Shown one piece after another: positions 15,599-25,709 of a stretch of DNA of 64,000 nt. The stretch lies in assembly GCA_019115765.1 (NCBI GenBank), contig DXCZ01000105.1, positions 62,001 through 126,000 on the forward strand, read 5' to 3'. The stretch comes from Candidatus Mediterraneibacter stercoripullorum (lineage in GTDB: Bacteria > Bacillota > Clostridia > Lachnospirales > Lachnospiraceae). The notes under the pieces were generated by a model, which made no database searches, was not told where the DNA came from, and saw only the letters and a program-made list of their open reading frames with translations. The position numbers were made by a program, and so were the translations under genes. Positions within the stretch are counted from its first letter, which is position 1; each line of letters opens with the position of its first letter.

Positions 15599-18472
15599 TT
15601 ATTTTCTTTCGACCTCGACCATCTTATAGGCCTCTACCTGGTCGCCTTCTTTTACATCATTATAGTTCTGGAATACAAATCCACATTCATATCCCGCTCT
15701 TACTTCTTTTACATCGTCCTTGAATCTCTTCAGAGATGCAAGAGGACCGTCAAACATAACGATACCGTCACGGATCAGACGGGTTGAGCAGTTTCTCTCA
15801 AATATACCGTCCTGTACGTACGCACCTGCGATCGTACCCACGCCGGAAGCCTTGAATGTCTGGCGTACTTCTGCATGACCCAGGATCTGCTCTTCAAATA
15901 CCGGATCAAGCATTCCTTTCATAGCAGCCTCTACATCTTCGATTGCATTGTAAATAACTCTGTAAAGTCTCAGATCCACGCCTTCCCGCTCTGCAATATC
16001 TTTTGCAGTTGCATCCGGACGCACGTTAAATCCGATGATGATCGCATTGGACGCGGATGCCAGGATCACGTCAGATTCATTGATCGCGCCAACGCCGCCA
16101 TGGATGATCTTGACCACTACTTCATCATTGCTCAGCTTGAGCAGACTCTGCTTAATAGCTTCTACCGAGCCCTGTACATCTGCCTTGACGACGATATTGA
16201 GTTCCTTGAGGTTTCCTTCCTGGATCTGATTGAACAGGTCATCAAGAGACATCTTGGACTTCGTCTCTTCCAGCAGCTTCACTTTGTTCTGTGCGATAAA
16301 TGTCTCGGCAAAGTGTCTTGCCTCTTTTTCATTCTCACATCCGACAAAGACTTCACCTGCATTTGGCACATCGTTCAGTCCGAGGATCTCTACCGGCTGT
16401 GAGGGGCCTGCTTCTTTTACTCTTCTTCCCCGGTCATCCATCATGGCTCTTACACGTCCGTGTGCGCTTCCCGCCGCAATGGCATCTCCCACATGCAGCG
16501 TTCCCTTCTGTACCAGTACAGTAGCCACGGAACCTTTTCCTTTATCAAGCTGAGCCTCGATCACAAGACCACGAGCCGCACGATTCGGATTAGCCTTCAG
16601 TTCCATCACCTCTGCTGTCAGAAGGATCATTTCCAGCAGTTCCGGAATTCCCTCTTTCGTGTGAGCGGACACCGGAACGAATACTGTGCTTCCGCCCCAG
16701 TCTTCCGGAATCAGTTCATACTCGGTCAGTTCCTGTTTTACCCGCTCTACGTTGGCGCCCGGCTTATCGATCTTGTTAATGGCAACAATGATCTCAACGC
16801 CTGCCGCCTTCGCGTGATTGATCGCCTCAACCGTCTGGGGCATAACACCATCGTCTGCCGCTACTACAAGGATCGCGATATCCGTGGAATTCGCACCTCT
16901 CATACGCATTGCGGTAAATGCTTCGTGTCCCGGCGTATCAAGGAATGTAATCTTCTCGCCGTTAGCCTCTACTACATATGCGCCGATATGCTGGGTGATT
17001 CCGCCGGCCTCACGGTCGGTCACATTAGAGTGTCTGATCGCGTCAAGAAGAGAGGTCTTACCATGGTCAACATGACCCATTACGCAGACAACCGGGGGAC
17101 GCTTCACCATCAGGCTTTCGTCTTCCTCATCCTCTTTCAGAAGCTCTTCAATCACGTCTACGACTTCCTCTTTCTCACAGAGAACGTCAAACTCCATTGC
17201 GATCTCTTCGGCTGTATCATAGTCGATCTCCTGGTTCACAGTCACGATCTTGCCCTGAAGGAAAAGCTTCTTCACAATCACAGACGGAACCACTTTCATC
17301 TTGTCAGCCAGTTCCTTGATCGTAAGAACCTCAGGAATCACAATCTGTTTGATCTGCTCCTCTTTCTTCTCCTGCTTCGGCTGAGGTTTCTTCACTTCTA
17401 CAGCAGGTTTCTGCTTCTTGCCCTTCTTCGCAGCTTTTCCCTCGAAAGCCTCGTCTCTATATTCTTTCTTCTTATTATCTCTCTCTTTATCTTTCGCCTT
17501 GTTTCTCTGGCTCTTCTGCTGTTCCATTACAGTGGATCCAAGAGACTCTCTGTCATCCCTGCGGGAATCCTGACGGCGGTCGCCTCTCTGTCCGCCCGGT
17601 CTCTGATCCCGTCCGCCGAAGCGCTGATCGCGGTCACGTCCGCCTCTCTCGCCTCTTTCTCCTCTGTTATCAGAACGGGACGGTCTGCCTTCACCGGAAC
17701 GGTTCTCCCCAAAGGAACGTCCTCCCTGGCGCTCACGATCCGGACGTGCCGGACGGCCTTCTCTGCCTTCTCCTGAAGGACGGCTGCCTCTCTCCGCTCT
17801 TGCGGGACGGCCTTCCCCGCCGTTTCTTCTCTCTCCGGACGGTCTGCCGCTCTGTGCATTCCGGTCAGAGCGGGTCTGTCTTCCTTCTGCAGGACGGTTT
17901 TCTCCGGTTCCCTTCTCCTGACGTGGAGAGCGGCTCTCTCCGCCGTTTCTCTCCGGATAAGCCGGACGGTTTTCCGTCTGGCGTGCTTCTCCGGCTGCTC
18001 TTTCCGGACGCACCGGACGGTTTTCAGAAGCACTTTTCTCCGCACGTACCGGACGGCTTTCGCCAGCCACTCGCTCCGCACGTGCCGGACGGCCTTCGCC
18101 GGACGGTCTCTCCGGGCGGGATGATTTTCCTTCCGCCGGGCGGGCGCTGCCGGCTCTGGCAGGCTTTTGTCCCTGACGGCTGCCCTGGATCCGGCTGCTG
18201 TTTCTGGAATTCTGGGGACGGATCACAAAGGCAAGGTTTTTCTTCTTCGGCGCCGCACCTTCTTTTCCATCCTGCTTTTCCTCTGTATTCTTTCCGGCAG
18301 CATCTGCATTCTTCCCGGATCCGTACTGTCTGCGGATCTCATCTGCAACACTATCCTCTATCATACCTGTACTGTTTTTGACATCAGCATCCTTTTTCTG
18401 CACAATGTCAAGAAGTTCTTTATTGTCCATGCCAAGCTCTTTCGCGAGCTCCTGCACCCTCACTTTCGTCAT
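15599..18472 (-). CDS. infB: Translation initiation factor IF-2
   Basis: A 957-residue IF-2. The first 50 residues form an IF2-N domain. Residues about 95-335 are a low-complexity region rich in Arg, Pro, Glu and Gly with repeats such as [19 protein letters not shown], then a second IF2-N domain ([20 protein letters not shown]). The G domain starts with [14 protein letters not shown], followed by domains II-IV. It is a GTPase that places initiator tRNA on the 30S subunit. The long linker explains several repeat-like ORFs on the other strand. Operon position after ylxQ is standard. Confidence 0.98.
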   Translation of the reverse strand: MTKVRVQELAKELGMDNKELLDIVQKKDADVKNSTGMIEDSVADEIRRQYGSGKNADAAGKNTEEKQDGKEGAAPKKKNLAFVIRPQNSRNSSRIQGSRQGQKPARAGSARPAEGKSSRPERPSGEGRPARAERVAGESRPVRAEKSASENRPVRPERAAGEARQTENRPAYPERNGGESRSPRQEKGTGENRPAEGRQTRSDRNAQSGRPSGERRNGGEGRPARAERGSRPSGEGREGRPARPDRERQGGRSFGENRSGEGRPSRSDNRGERGERGGRDRDQRFGGRDQRPGGQRGDRRQDSRRDDRESLGSTVMEQQKSQRNKAKDKERDNKKKEYRDEAFEGKAAKKGKKQKPAVEVKKPQPKQEKKEEQIKQIVIPEVLTIKELADKMKVVPSVIVKKLFLQGKIVTVNQEIDYDTAEEIAMEFDVLCEKEEVVDVIEELLKEDEEDESLMVKRPPVVCVMGHVDHGKTSLLDAIRHSNVTDREAGGITQHIGAYVVEANGEKITFLDTPGHEAFTAMRMRGANSTDIAILVVAADDGVMPQTVEAINHAKAAGVEIIVAINKIDKPGANVERVKQELTEYELIPEDWGGSTVFVPVSAHTKEGIPELLEMILLTAEVMELKANPNRAARGLVIEAQLDKGKGSVATVLVQKGTLHVGDAIAAGSAHGRVRAMMDDRGRRVKEAGPSQPVEILGLNDVPNAGEVFVGCENEKEARHFAETFIAQNKVKLLEETKSKMSLDDLFNQIQEGNLKELNIVVKADVQGSVEAIKQSLLKLSNDEVVVKIIHGGVGAINESDVILASASNAIIIGFNVRPDATAKDIAEREGVDLRLYRVIYNAIEDVEAAMKGMLDPVFEEQILGHAEVRQTFKASGVGTIAGAYVQDGIFERNCSTRLIRDGIVMFDGPLASLKRFKDDVKEVRAGYECGFVFQNYNDVKEGDQVEAYKMVEVERK

Positions 18473-18494
18473 ATCAACTACCTCCTTTATGCAA

Positions 18495-18800
18495 TCAACG
18501 TTTCATTTCTCTCTGAATTCCTTCTGCAAATCCTTCGTCCAATATCGCCAGAGATGCACGGAATTCCTTTCCCATTGCATGCCCTAAGGTATCTTTATCT
18601 CCGTAAAAGCAAATTGGAACCTGGTAAAATTTACACATATCCCGAAACTTTTTCTTTGTATTTTCTGATGCGTCCGAAGCGACGATCACAAGCTTCGCCC
18701 TGCCGGACTTCGTCTCGCTCTCTGTCATCGCCTCTCCGCTGGCGCATCTTCCTGCTTTTGTCGCAAGCCCGATCAGAGATAAGACTTTATCATGTTTCAA
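18495..18800 (-). CDS. ylxQ: L7Ae-family ribosomal-like protein YlxQ, TTG start
   Basis: A protein of 101 residues in the L7Ae/L30e/S12e fold with [37 protein letters not shown] and [20 protein letters not shown]. YlxQ is a predicted RNA-binding protein (kink-turn type). The likely start is the TTG at 18800, giving [18 protein letters not shown] lies about 10 bases upstream and the start falls inside the last codons of ylxR. An ATG 13 codons before it would overlap ylxR by far more. It sits between ylxR and infB as in most Firmicutes. Confidence 0.88.
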   Translation of the reverse strand: MKHDKVLSLIGLATKAGRCASGEAMTESETKSGRAKLVIVASDASENTKKKFRDMCKFYQVPICFYGDKDTLGHAMGKEFRASLAILDEGFAEGIQREMKR

Positions 18801-19074
18801 TTCCGTCCATCTCCTTTTCCAGCTTTTCATATACCTCCGGAGGTATTGCCTGTTTAAAAGATCTCTCAAGTCCTTTATTTTTCACAGCCATCCGGAAACA
18901 TTCTGTGGAGCGGCACAGATAAGCGCCGCGTCCGTTTTTCTTTCCGGTGGCATCCACAACAAATTCATTTTCTTCCGTTCTCAGTATACGCATCAGCTCT
19001 TTTTTCGGTTTCATTTCGCCGCACCCCACGCATTTCCGCATGGGGATCTTCTTCTTTACCGCCAAATATTTCAC
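18790..19074 (-). CDS. ylxR: YlxR / RnpM RNA-binding protein (DUF448)
   Basis: A 94-residue protein with the YlxR signature: IPMRKCVGCGEMKPKKELMRI, then DATGKKNGRGAYLCRSTECF. YlxR was recently described as a modulator of RNase P (RnpM) in Bacillus, and the fold binds RNA. It lies 12 bp after nusA and overlaps ylxQ by 11 bp. The rnpB gene encoding the RNase P RNA is in the same window at 57.6 kb. Confidence 0.93.
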   Translation of the reverse strand: MKYLAVKKKIPMRKCVGCGEMKPKKELMRILRTEENEFVVDATGKKNGRGAYLCRSTECFRMAVKNKGLERSFKQAIPPEVYEKLEKEMDGIET

Positions 19075-19086
19075 TCCTTCAGCTGT

Positions 19087-20370
19087 TTACTCTTTATCCG
19101 TCTCAATGAATTCTATCTCTTCAGCGTCATCCTGCGCCGGATCCTCTCCGGCCTCTCCATCCGTGTAGGAATCTTCTCCGTATGCGCCGTTGTCATAAGC
19201 ATCGTCTTCGTATGTCTCATTGTCGTAAGCGTCGTCGTATCCTTCCTCGTCATAGGACTCATCAAAGTCGCCTGTATAGCCTTCCTCCTCAGTCAGCCCC
19301 ATCTGCTCCATATAATTCTCCGGAAGATCGCCGGACTCAATGGCCTGTGTTTCGCTCTTGATGTCAATCTTGTAACCTGTAAGACGGGCTGCAAGTCTTG
19401 CGTTCTGTCCTTCCTTTCCAATGGCAAGGGAGAGCTGGTAATCCGGCACGATCACATTAGCGATCTTCTCCTCCGGATCAGCCATAACAGAGATCACCTT
19501 CGCCGGGCTGAGGGCGTTCTCGATCAGGAGCGCCGGGTTCTCATCCCAGTTGATGATATCAATCTTCTCTCCGCGAAGCTCATTGACTACCGCATTGACT
19601 CTTGCTCCATTCATTCCCACACATGCTCCTACCGGATCCACGTTGGGATCATTGGACCAGACAGCCATCTTCGTTCTGGAACCTGCCTCGCGGGCAATGC
19701 TCTTGATCTCTACCGTGCCATCCCTGACTTCTGCCACTTCCGCCTCAAACAGACGCTTTACAAGCTCCGGATGGGTACGTGACACAAGGATCTTCGGTCC
19801 CTTCGGAGTATTCTTCACTTCCACAACGTACAGTTTGATTCGCTCCGTCGGTTTGAACACTTCACCTTTTACCTGCTCGTTTTCAGTCAGCATCGCATCT
19901 GCCCTGCCCAGGTTGATGCTGATATTCTTGCCTACATAACGCTGTACGATACCTGTGACAATGTCCTTTTCCTTCTCAAAGTACTGATCGAAGACTACTT
20001 TTCTCTCTTCTTCTCTTATCTTCTGCAGAATCAGGTTCTTCGCATTCTGGGTCGCGATACGCCCGAACTCCTTGGAATGTACCGGCACCTGTGCGATATC
20101 TCCCAGATGAAGAGAAGAGTCCAGTTTTTCAGCATCTTCCAGACTGATCTCCAGAGCCGGATCCATCACTTCCTCGACAACTTCCTTCTCTGCGTAGACG
20201 GCATAATCGCATGTCTCGCGGTCCATGATCACCTTGATATTCTCTGCAGTACCGAAATGGTTCTTACATGCGCTGAGAAGAGAATTTTCAATGGCATCCA
20301 TCATGACATCCTTGCTTATATTCTTTTCTTTTTCAAGAATGGTCAGCGCTTCCATTAATTCTGTATTCAT
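19087..20370 (-). CDS. nusA: Transcription termination/antitermination factor NusA
   Basis: A 427-residue NusA with an N-terminal polymerase-binding domain, an S1 domain and two KH domains (VGACVGMNGARVNAVVNEL and SLAIGKEGQNARLAARLTGY). The last 70 residues are very acidic with Asp/Glu/Tyr repeats (DDAYDNETYEDDAYDNG) instead of the acidic repeats seen in E. coli NusA. It binds RNA polymerase and modulates pausing, termination and antitermination. AGGAGG precedes the ATG. It is the second gene of the operon after rimP. Confidence 0.97.
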   Translation of the reverse strand: MNTELMEALTILEKEKNISKDVMMDAIENSLLSACKNHFGTAENIKVIMDRETCDYAVYAEKEVVEEVMDPALEISLEDAEKLDSSLHLGDIAQVPVHSKEFGRIATQNAKNLILQKIREEERKVVFDQYFEKEKDIVTGIVQRYVGKNISINLGRADAMLTENEQVKGEVFKPTERIKLYVVEVKNTPKGPKILVSRTHPELVKRLFEAEVAEVRDGTVEIKSIAREAGSRTKMAVWSNDPNVDPVGACVGMNGARVNAVVNELRGEKIDIINWDENPALLIENALSPAKVISVMADPEEKIANVIVPDYQLSLAIGKEGQNARLAARLTGYKIDIKSETQAIESGDLPENYMEQMGLTEEEGYTGDFDESYDEEGYDDAYDNETYEDDAYDNGAYGEDSYTDGEAGEDPAQDDAEEIEFIETDKE

Positions 20371-20440
20371 TATTATTTCCTCCTAAATAAAATATAAATC
20401 GTGATTCTTCTTTTCGAAAATCGCAGCAGCTCAGCTATTT

Positions 20441-20908
20441 CTAAAAATCAAGAGCCAGACGGATCAGGGCGATATCTTCCAGACTAAAGGTCTGCTTCTC
20501 CCCATCCTCATACGCGATCGTCACCGAAGTGCCGTCGTAGCTGTCCAGGATACCGGTAAATTCCTTCTGTCTGTCAATGGCACGGTATGTCCGAATCTCT
20601 ACTTCTTCTCCCATGCTCCGTCTGAAGTCTTTCTCCTTCTTCAGAGGCCTGCCAAGTCCGGGCGAACTCACTTCGAATACATAGGAATCTTCAATATAGT
20701 CTTTCTCATCAAGAATATCTGAGAACCGTCTGCTGACCGCCTCGCAGTCGTCTACAGTGATCCCGCCGGGTTTATCAATATAAGCCCGCAGATACCAGGT
20801 GCCGCCTTCTTTTACATATTCCACATCTACAAGCTCGAAACCGTACTCTGTTACGATCGGCTCAAGAAGCTCTTCCGTTTTCTTTTCATATTCTTCTCTT
20901 CTGGACAC
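20441..20908 (-). CDS. rimP: Ribosome maturation factor RimP
   Basis: A 155-residue RimP with VTEYGFELVDVEYVKEGG, IDKPGGITVDDCEAVSRRFS and the SPGLGRPLKKEKDF motif. It is needed for assembly of the 30S subunit. Translation begins at a GTG (20906-20908) with GGGAG six bases upstream. It is the first gene of the rimP-nusA-ylxR-ylxQ-infB-rbfA-nrnA-truB-ribF operon. No confident promoter was found in the 170 bp upstream. Confidence 0.96.
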   Translation of the reverse strand: MSRREEYEKKTEELLEPIVTEYGFELVDVEYVKEGGTWYLRAYIDKPGGITVDDCEAVSRRFSDILDEKDYIEDSYVFEVSSPGLGRPLKKEKDFRRSMGEEVEIRTYRAIDRQKEFTGILDSYDGTSVTIAYEDGEKQTFSLEDIALIRLALDF

Positions 20909-21082
20909 GCTAAACTCCCTTTCTGTATCTGATTCTTCTCATAAGGATATTCCTCATTCAACAAAGAAGAGTGAACTTTCGTCCACTCTTCTGCCGGAAA
21001 CCTTATGTAACTAAAAAAACTTTAACACCTTTTTCCATAGAAATCAAGACCTTTTTTGTTAAAAATCCGTCGTCGTCCTGTT

Positions 21083-23323
21083 TCAGCGGTTTTTCGTTCC
21101 TGTTCCATCCCTTTTCGCTGACTTCAGTCTGTTCAAGGTCACTTCTTTCTCGCCAAACTGAACTTTTGTCTCCGTTCCTTCTTCGAACAGCCATACATTT
21201 TCAAGCTCGTCTTTCTTCTGCAGGCGGATGCCCCGCACCCCTACAGCTGCCTTTTTCTTGACCGGGACCTCTGAAGACGGAAATCTGAGGAAGTATCCGT
21301 TTCGTGTCTGAAGGACCACATTCTGATTCTCATTGATCACTTTCACGCTGACCAGGTGATCCTCCTCCTGCAGTTTCGTCGCCGCGATGGTCCGCTTCGC
21401 CACCTGGAACTCTGATCCATCCACTTTCTTCAACATACCCTGTGCTGTAGCGAAAAGCAGCCGTGCGAACCGCATCTGCTCCGAGTCGAAGACCATGATG
21501 ATCTGCTCCTCACTCGTGGAGTAATTGCTTACATTATCAATAGGCGTCCCCTTGTCCCGGAACCTTCCATAAGGAAGATCCATTACTTTTACCTGATGCA
21601 TCCGGCCGGTATCTGTAAAGAGGCAGAGCCTGCCTGTATTCATACAGTGGACAACATACCGGTTCTCGCTGTCTGCCGCTTCCCTGTTCCTCTCGTAGAC
21701 GGAAGGATCCACGGTCTTGGCATAGCCGAACCGGTCCATCAGGAAGACAACTTCCTGTTCCTCTACCTTCTTCTCTTCAAACACAGCCGCTTCTGCATTT
21801 TCAATAACAGTCCTCCGCTTTCTCGCATATTCCTTTTTAATGGCATCCAGATCATCCACGATCACTCCTGCCATGGAATCATAGTTATTCAGAATATCTT
21901 CATAACGGGCGATATTTTTTAACGTCTGCTCGTGTTCCTTCTGAAGAGCTTCGATTTCCAGTCCGATGAGGCGGTACAGCCGCATCTCAAGGATTGCCGT
22001 AGCCTGGCGTTCCGTGAACCGGAGCATGGTTGCCATCTTCTTCGAGATAGAAGATTTGAACCTGATATTATCGGTAATACCGTTTACAAGACAGGCCCTT
22101 GCATCCTTTACTGACTGGCTTCCTCTCAGGATCTCGATGATCAGATCGATCACGTCGCATGCCTTGATCAGACCCTCCTGGATCTCGCTTTTTTCCTTCT
22201 CCTTTTCCAGAAGCGTCGTATACTTCCTTGTAGCCAGTTCAAACTGGAAGTCCACATGGTGCTCGATGATCTTCTTGAGCCCAAGAGTCTCCGGACGGCC
22301 GTCCGCTACTGCCAGCATGTTCACACCGAAGGTATCCTCCAGGCGCGTCTTCTTATAGAGCATATTCTTCAGATTTTCGGCGTCTGCTCCTCTCTTCAGC
22401 TCCAGTACGATCCGGATACCCTCTTTGGAGGACTGGTTGGAAATGTCAACGATATCCGTTGTCTTCTTGGACTCCACCAGACCAGCCACATCGTTCAGGA
22501 ACTTTCCGATACCGGATCCGATCATAGTGTAGGGGATCTCGGTGATCACAAGCTGTTTCTTGCCGCCTTTGAGTTCCTCTACTTCCACTTTTCCACGGAT
22601 CTTGATCTTGCCCTGCCCGGTCTCATAGATCTCCGGCAGATCATCTTTATTTACTACGATCCCGCCGGTCGGGAAGTCTGGGCCTTTCACGTATTTCATC
22701 AGCTGCTTTGTAGTGATGTCATTGTTTTTCATGTAGGCCTTGACCGCATCGATCACTTCGCCCAGATTGTGGGTGGGGATGCTCGTAGCCATTCCTACTG
22801 CGATACCTTCTGCTCCGTTTACAAGAAGATTCGGCACACGCATGGGAAGGACCTGTGGTTCCTTCTCCGTCTCATCAAAGTTTGGGCCGAAATCGATGAC
22901 ATTCTTGTCAAGATCTGCCAGGCACACCTCCTGGGTGAATTTGGTAAGCCTTGCCTCCGTATAACGCATGGCCGCGGCGCCGTCACCCTCGATGGATCCG
23001 AAGTTTCCGTGGCCGTCCACCAGCACCATTCCCTTTTTGAAATCCTGCGCCATGACGACCAGCGCTTCATAGATGGAACTGTCGCCATGAGGATGATATT
23101 TACCCATGGTATCACCCACGATACGGGCGCATTTCCTGTATGGTCTGTCATAGCGGATCCCCAGTTCATACATATCATACAGGGTACGTCTCTGAACCGG
23201 CTTGAGCCCGTCCCTCACATCAGGAAGGGCTCTGGAAATGATAACGCTCATGGCGTAATCGATATATGATTTCTTCATAAGATCTGAATACTCGGTCCTT
23301 ATGATCTGTGATTCTCCGTTCAT
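21083..23323 (-). CDS. parC: Type IIA DNA topoisomerase subunit A, ParC-like
   Basis: A 746-residue DNA-cleaving subunit. The catalytic Tyr is at residue 121 in [11 protein letters not shown], and the quinolone-determining region is [13 protein letters not shown]. The C-terminal domain is shorter than in gyrase, and the QRRGGKG-type GyrA box is absent; the equivalent stretch reads [13 protein letters not shown]. This fits topoisomerase IV rather than gyrase, although automated pipelines may call it gyrA. The start at 23323 ([15 protein letters not shown]) follows AAAGAGGAA. It lies 78 bp after parE; the gap holds two small hairpins (GACGCA/TGCGTC and GTGAAAG/CTTTCAC). Confidence 0.85.
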   Translation of the reverse strand: MNGESQIIRTEYSDLMKKSYIDYAMSVIISRALPDVRDGLKPVQRRTLYDMYELGIRYDRPYRKCARIVGDTMGKYHPHGDSSIYEALVVMAQDFKKGMVLVDGHGNFGSIEGDGAAAMRYTEARLTKFTQEVCLADLDKNVIDFGPNFDETEKEPQVLPMRVPNLLVNGAEGIAVGMATSIPTHNLGEVIDAVKAYMKNNDITTKQLMKYVKGPDFPTGGIVVNKDDLPEIYETGQGKIKIRGKVEVEELKGGKKQLVITEIPYTMIGSGIGKFLNDVAGLVESKKTTDIVDISNQSSKEGIRIVLELKRGADAENLKNMLYKKTRLEDTFGVNMLAVADGRPETLGLKKIIEHHVDFQFELATRKYTTLLEKEKEKSEIQEGLIKACDVIDLIIEILRGSQSVKDARACLVNGITDNIRFKSSISKKMATMLRFTERQATAILEMRLYRLIGLEIEALQKEHEQTLKNIARYEDILNNYDSMAGVIVDDLDAIKKEYARKRRTVIENAEAAVFEEKKVEEQEVVFLMDRFGYAKTVDPSVYERNREAADSENRYVVHCMNTGRLCLFTDTGRMHQVKVMDLPYGRFRDKGTPIDNVSNYSTSEEQIIMVFDSEQMRFARLLFATAQGMLKKVDGSEFQVAKRTIAATKLQEEDHLVSVKVINENQNVVLQTRNGYFLRFPSSEVPVKKKAAVGVRGIRLQKKDELENVWLFEEGTETKVQFGEKEVTLNRLKSAKRDGTGTKNR

Positions 23324-23401
23324 TCTTTCCTCTTTCTGACGCACTTGCTGCGTCAATAATGGTAGATGTGAAAGTTTACTTTCACACTTCACTCTCCTCT
23401 A

Positions 23402-25324
23402 TCATACGTCAAGCTCTGCTTCTCTTGCATTTTCATAGATAAATGCCCTTCTCGGCGGGACTTCCGTGCCCATCAGCATCTCCGTCACACCGGAAGCCAT
23501 CCTGGCATCTTCGATCTCCACCAGCTTAAGAAGCCGCCGCTCGGGATCCAGAGTCGTCTCCCAGAGCTGTTCCGCATCCATCTCCCCCAGACCCTTATAG
23601 CGCTGAAGTGTAAATGGGCTTTTATGAGTCTTCCGGTATGCCTCCAGAGCCTTGTCATCGTACAGATATTCCTCCTCGCCGTTCTTCGGCATGGCCTTGT
23701 ACAGAGGCGGCATGGCAATGTAGACATGTCCCTCGTAGATCAGCTCCGGCATGAACCGGTAGAACAGCGTCAGCAGCAATGTAGAGATATGCGCTCCATC
23801 CACGTCCGCATCGGCCATTATGATGATCTTGTCATAGCGCAGCTTGCTGATATCAAAGTCGTTGCCGTATCCCTCGGAAAAACCGCAGCCGAAGGCATTG
23901 ATCATAGTCTTGATCTCCGCATTGGCCAGGATCTTGTCAATACTCGCCTTCTCCACGTTCAGGATCTTTCCGCGGATGGGCAGGATTGCCTGGTAGTTCC
24001 GGTTTCTGGCCGTCTTTGCTGAGCCGCCGGCGGAGTCTCCCTCCACGATGAATATCTCGCATTTCTTTGGATCTCTGCTTTCGCAGTTGGCCAGCTTGCC
24101 GTTACTGTCGAAGGAGTACTTCTGTTTCGTGAGCAGGTTTGTCTTCGCCTTCTCCTCTGTCTTCCGGATCTTGGCCGCCTTCTCCGCGCTGGAGAGCACC
24201 GTCTTCAGAGTATCCAGATTCCGGTCAAAATAACGGACTATTTCCTCTCCCGTCACTTTTCCCACTGCCTTGGAGGCGTCCGGGTTGTCCAGCTTTGTCT
24301 TGGTCTGTCCCTCAAACCGCGGATCCGGATGCTTGATGGAAATAATGGCAGTCATGCCGTTCCGGATGTCCGCTCCTGTGAAGTTGGCATCCTTCTCCTT
24401 CAGGATCCCCAGTTCTCTGGCGTACTGGTTCATCACCGTAGTAAATGTAGTCTTAAAGCCAGTCAGATGGGTGCCGCCCTCCGCATTATATATATTGTTG
24501 CAGAAGCCCAGCACATTCTCATGAAATTCATTTACATACTGAAATGCCGCTTCCACCTCTATGCCATCGGATTCTCCCTTAAAATACACCGGCTCGTGGA
24601 GAACTTCTTTCTTCTTGTTCAGGTCACGGATAAAGCCGATAATGCCTTCCGGTTCATGGTACTCGATATGCTCCGGGGATTCCGGTCTCTTATCGTCAAA
24701 AATAATTGTAAGATCCGGGTTCAGATAGGCCGTCTCATGAAGTCTGCTCTTGACCTCCTCTGCCCGGAACCGTGTTTTCTCGAAAATGGTATCGTCAGGA
24801 AGGAAATTCACCGTTGTTCCTGTCTTCCTTGTCTTCCCGATCTTCGGCAGAAGCCCGTTCTCCAGCTCGATCACCGGAACTCCCTTCTCATAACGGTCAT
24901 GGTGAATGTATCCGTCCCGGCTGATCTTCACATCCATATAAGTAGAAAGTGCGTTCACGACAGAGGAACCGACTCCGTGGAGACCGCCGCTGGTCTTATA
25001 CGCAGAATCATCAAACTTTCCTCCCGCGTGAAGGGTGGTGAATACCAGTCTGGCCGCTGAAACGCCTTTTTGGTGCATGTCCACCGGGATTCCTCTTCCG
25101 TTATCAGAAACTGTAGCGGAACCATCCTTTTCCAGTGTGACATGGATCTCCGTGCAGTAACCGGCCAGATGCTCGTCCACGGAGTTGTCCACGATCTCGT
25201 AGATCAGATGGTTCAGTCCTTTTGTAGAGACACTGCCGATATACATACCGGGCCGTTTCCGGACTGCCTCCAGTCCCTCCAGTACAGCGATGCTCCCGGC
25301 ATCATATGTATTTTTTTCTGCCAT
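23402..25324 (-). CDS. parE: Type IIA DNA topoisomerase subunit B, ParE-like
   Basis: A 640-residue ATPase subunit. The GHKL ATPase shows DNGRGIPVDMH and GGLHGVGSSVVNAL. The TOPRIM domain has VEGDSAGGSAK and MADADVDGAHI. The stretch before TOPRIM (SNGKLANCESRDPKKCEIF) differs slightly from the gyrase LPGKLADC consensus. With the ParC-like partner it would form topoisomerase IV, which separates replicated chromosomes. GyrB versus ParE cannot be settled without a tree. The promoter and leader lie at 25325-25451. Confidence 0.85.
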   Translation of the reverse strand: MAEKNTYDAGSIAVLEGLEAVRKRPGMYIGSVSTKGLNHLIYEIVDNSVDEHLAGYCTEIHVTLEKDGSATVSDNGRGIPVDMHQKGVSAARLVFTTLHAGGKFDDSAYKTSGGLHGVGSSVVNALSTYMDVKISRDGYIHHDRYEKGVPVIELENGLLPKIGKTRKTGTTVNFLPDDTIFEKTRFRAEEVKSRLHETAYLNPDLTIIFDDKRPESPEHIEYHEPEGIIGFIRDLNKKKEVLHEPVYFKGESDGIEVEAAFQYVNEFHENVLGFCNNIYNAEGGTHLTGFKTTFTTVMNQYARELGILKEKDANFTGADIRNGMTAIISIKHPDPRFEGQTKTKLDNPDASKAVGKVTGEEIVRYFDRNLDTLKTVLSSAEKAAKIRKTEEKAKTNLLTKQKYSFDSNGKLANCESRDPKKCEIFIVEGDSAGGSAKTARNRNYQAILPIRGKILNVEKASIDKILANAEIKTMINAFGCGFSEGYGNDFDISKLRYDKIIIMADADVDGAHISTLLLTLFYRFMPELIYEGHVYIAMPPLYKAMPKNGEEEYLYDDKALEAYRKTHKSPFTLQRYKGLGEMDAEQLWETTLDPERRLLKLVEIEDARMASGVTEMLMGTEVPPRRAFIYENAREAELDV

Positions 25325-25422
25325 TTACATTCTCCCTTTCAGTCTGCGGACAGGCCTTGCGGCACGCCCGCAGATACTATTTCGTCCTCTATCCTGCGCT
25401 GGCGCAGAACAATCCAGTAAAT

Positions 25423-25451
25423 ACTATATCACCAGTCTTTGGGATTTTCAA
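25423..25451 (-). promoter_or_regulatory. Predicted promoter of parE-parC
   Basis: Minus-strand TTGAAA (25446-25451), 17-base spacer, TATAGT (25423-25428). The leader of about 95 bases contains CTGCGC/GCGCAG and CTGCGG/CCGCAG hairpins. The family B element and its duplication start 13 bp upstream of the -35. Confidence 0.6.
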
Positions 25452-25472
25452 TGGAGTTTTTGGTCTCGGGTT

Positions 25473-25636
25473 GTAACAGTTCAGCCATCTGATATCAGGA
25501 GACGGATTTATGCTCGCATAAAAATCCGGCGACTGATATTCAGATGAGCTGAGCGCCCGTCAATGAGTAAAACAGCGGCGACTGCCGCAACAAGCACGAA
25601 GTGCGGTTTTACGAATGGCGCGGGCTGAACTGTTAC
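25473..25636 (+). mobile_element. MITE-like element, family B, with 8-bp target duplication
   Basis: A 164-bp non-coding element with perfect 14-bp terminal inverted repeats: GTAACAGTTCAGCC (25473-25486) and GGCTGAACTGTTAC (25623-25636). The direct repeat CTCGGGTT flanks it exactly (25465-25472 and 25637-25644). Inside are two arms that can fold as hairpins: ATCTGATATCAG with CTGATATTCAGAT, and GTAAAAC with GTTTTAC enclosing GCACGAAGTGC. It encodes no transposase, so it must have been moved in trans. Removing it restores a family A hairpin. A 40-bp deletion derivative is at 62327-62366. Confidence 0.85.
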
Positions 25637-25692
25637 CTCGGGTTTCCGCCATACCGGACCGGTATGGCTGGGGTATCGAGACGCGCATGAAC
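25637..25692 (-). repeat. Minimal family A repeat, interrupted by the family B element
   Basis: On the minus strand this reads GTTCATGCGCGTCTCGATAC, then a perfect 10-bp palindromic stem with a one-base loop (25648-25668), then GGAAACCCGAG. The ends match family A, but the long stem-loop is replaced by the short palindrome. The outer stem GTCTCG/CGAGAC is completed only when the family B insertion is removed (the rest lies at 25459-25472). It ends 17 bp after the spoIIP stop. Confidence 0.7.
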
Positions 25693-25709
25693 AAGTAGTA
25701 CTTTTTCGG

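Noticed and set aside
16460-18381. Long plus-strand frames opposite infB, some repetitive
   Set aside because: They mirror the repetitive Arg/Pro/Glu linker of IF-2. The repeats are protein-level low complexity, not a CRISPR or DNA repeat array.
23324-23401. Two small hairpins between parE and parC as a terminator
   Set aside because: Neither is followed by a T-run, so they are noted in the parC entry but not called as terminators.
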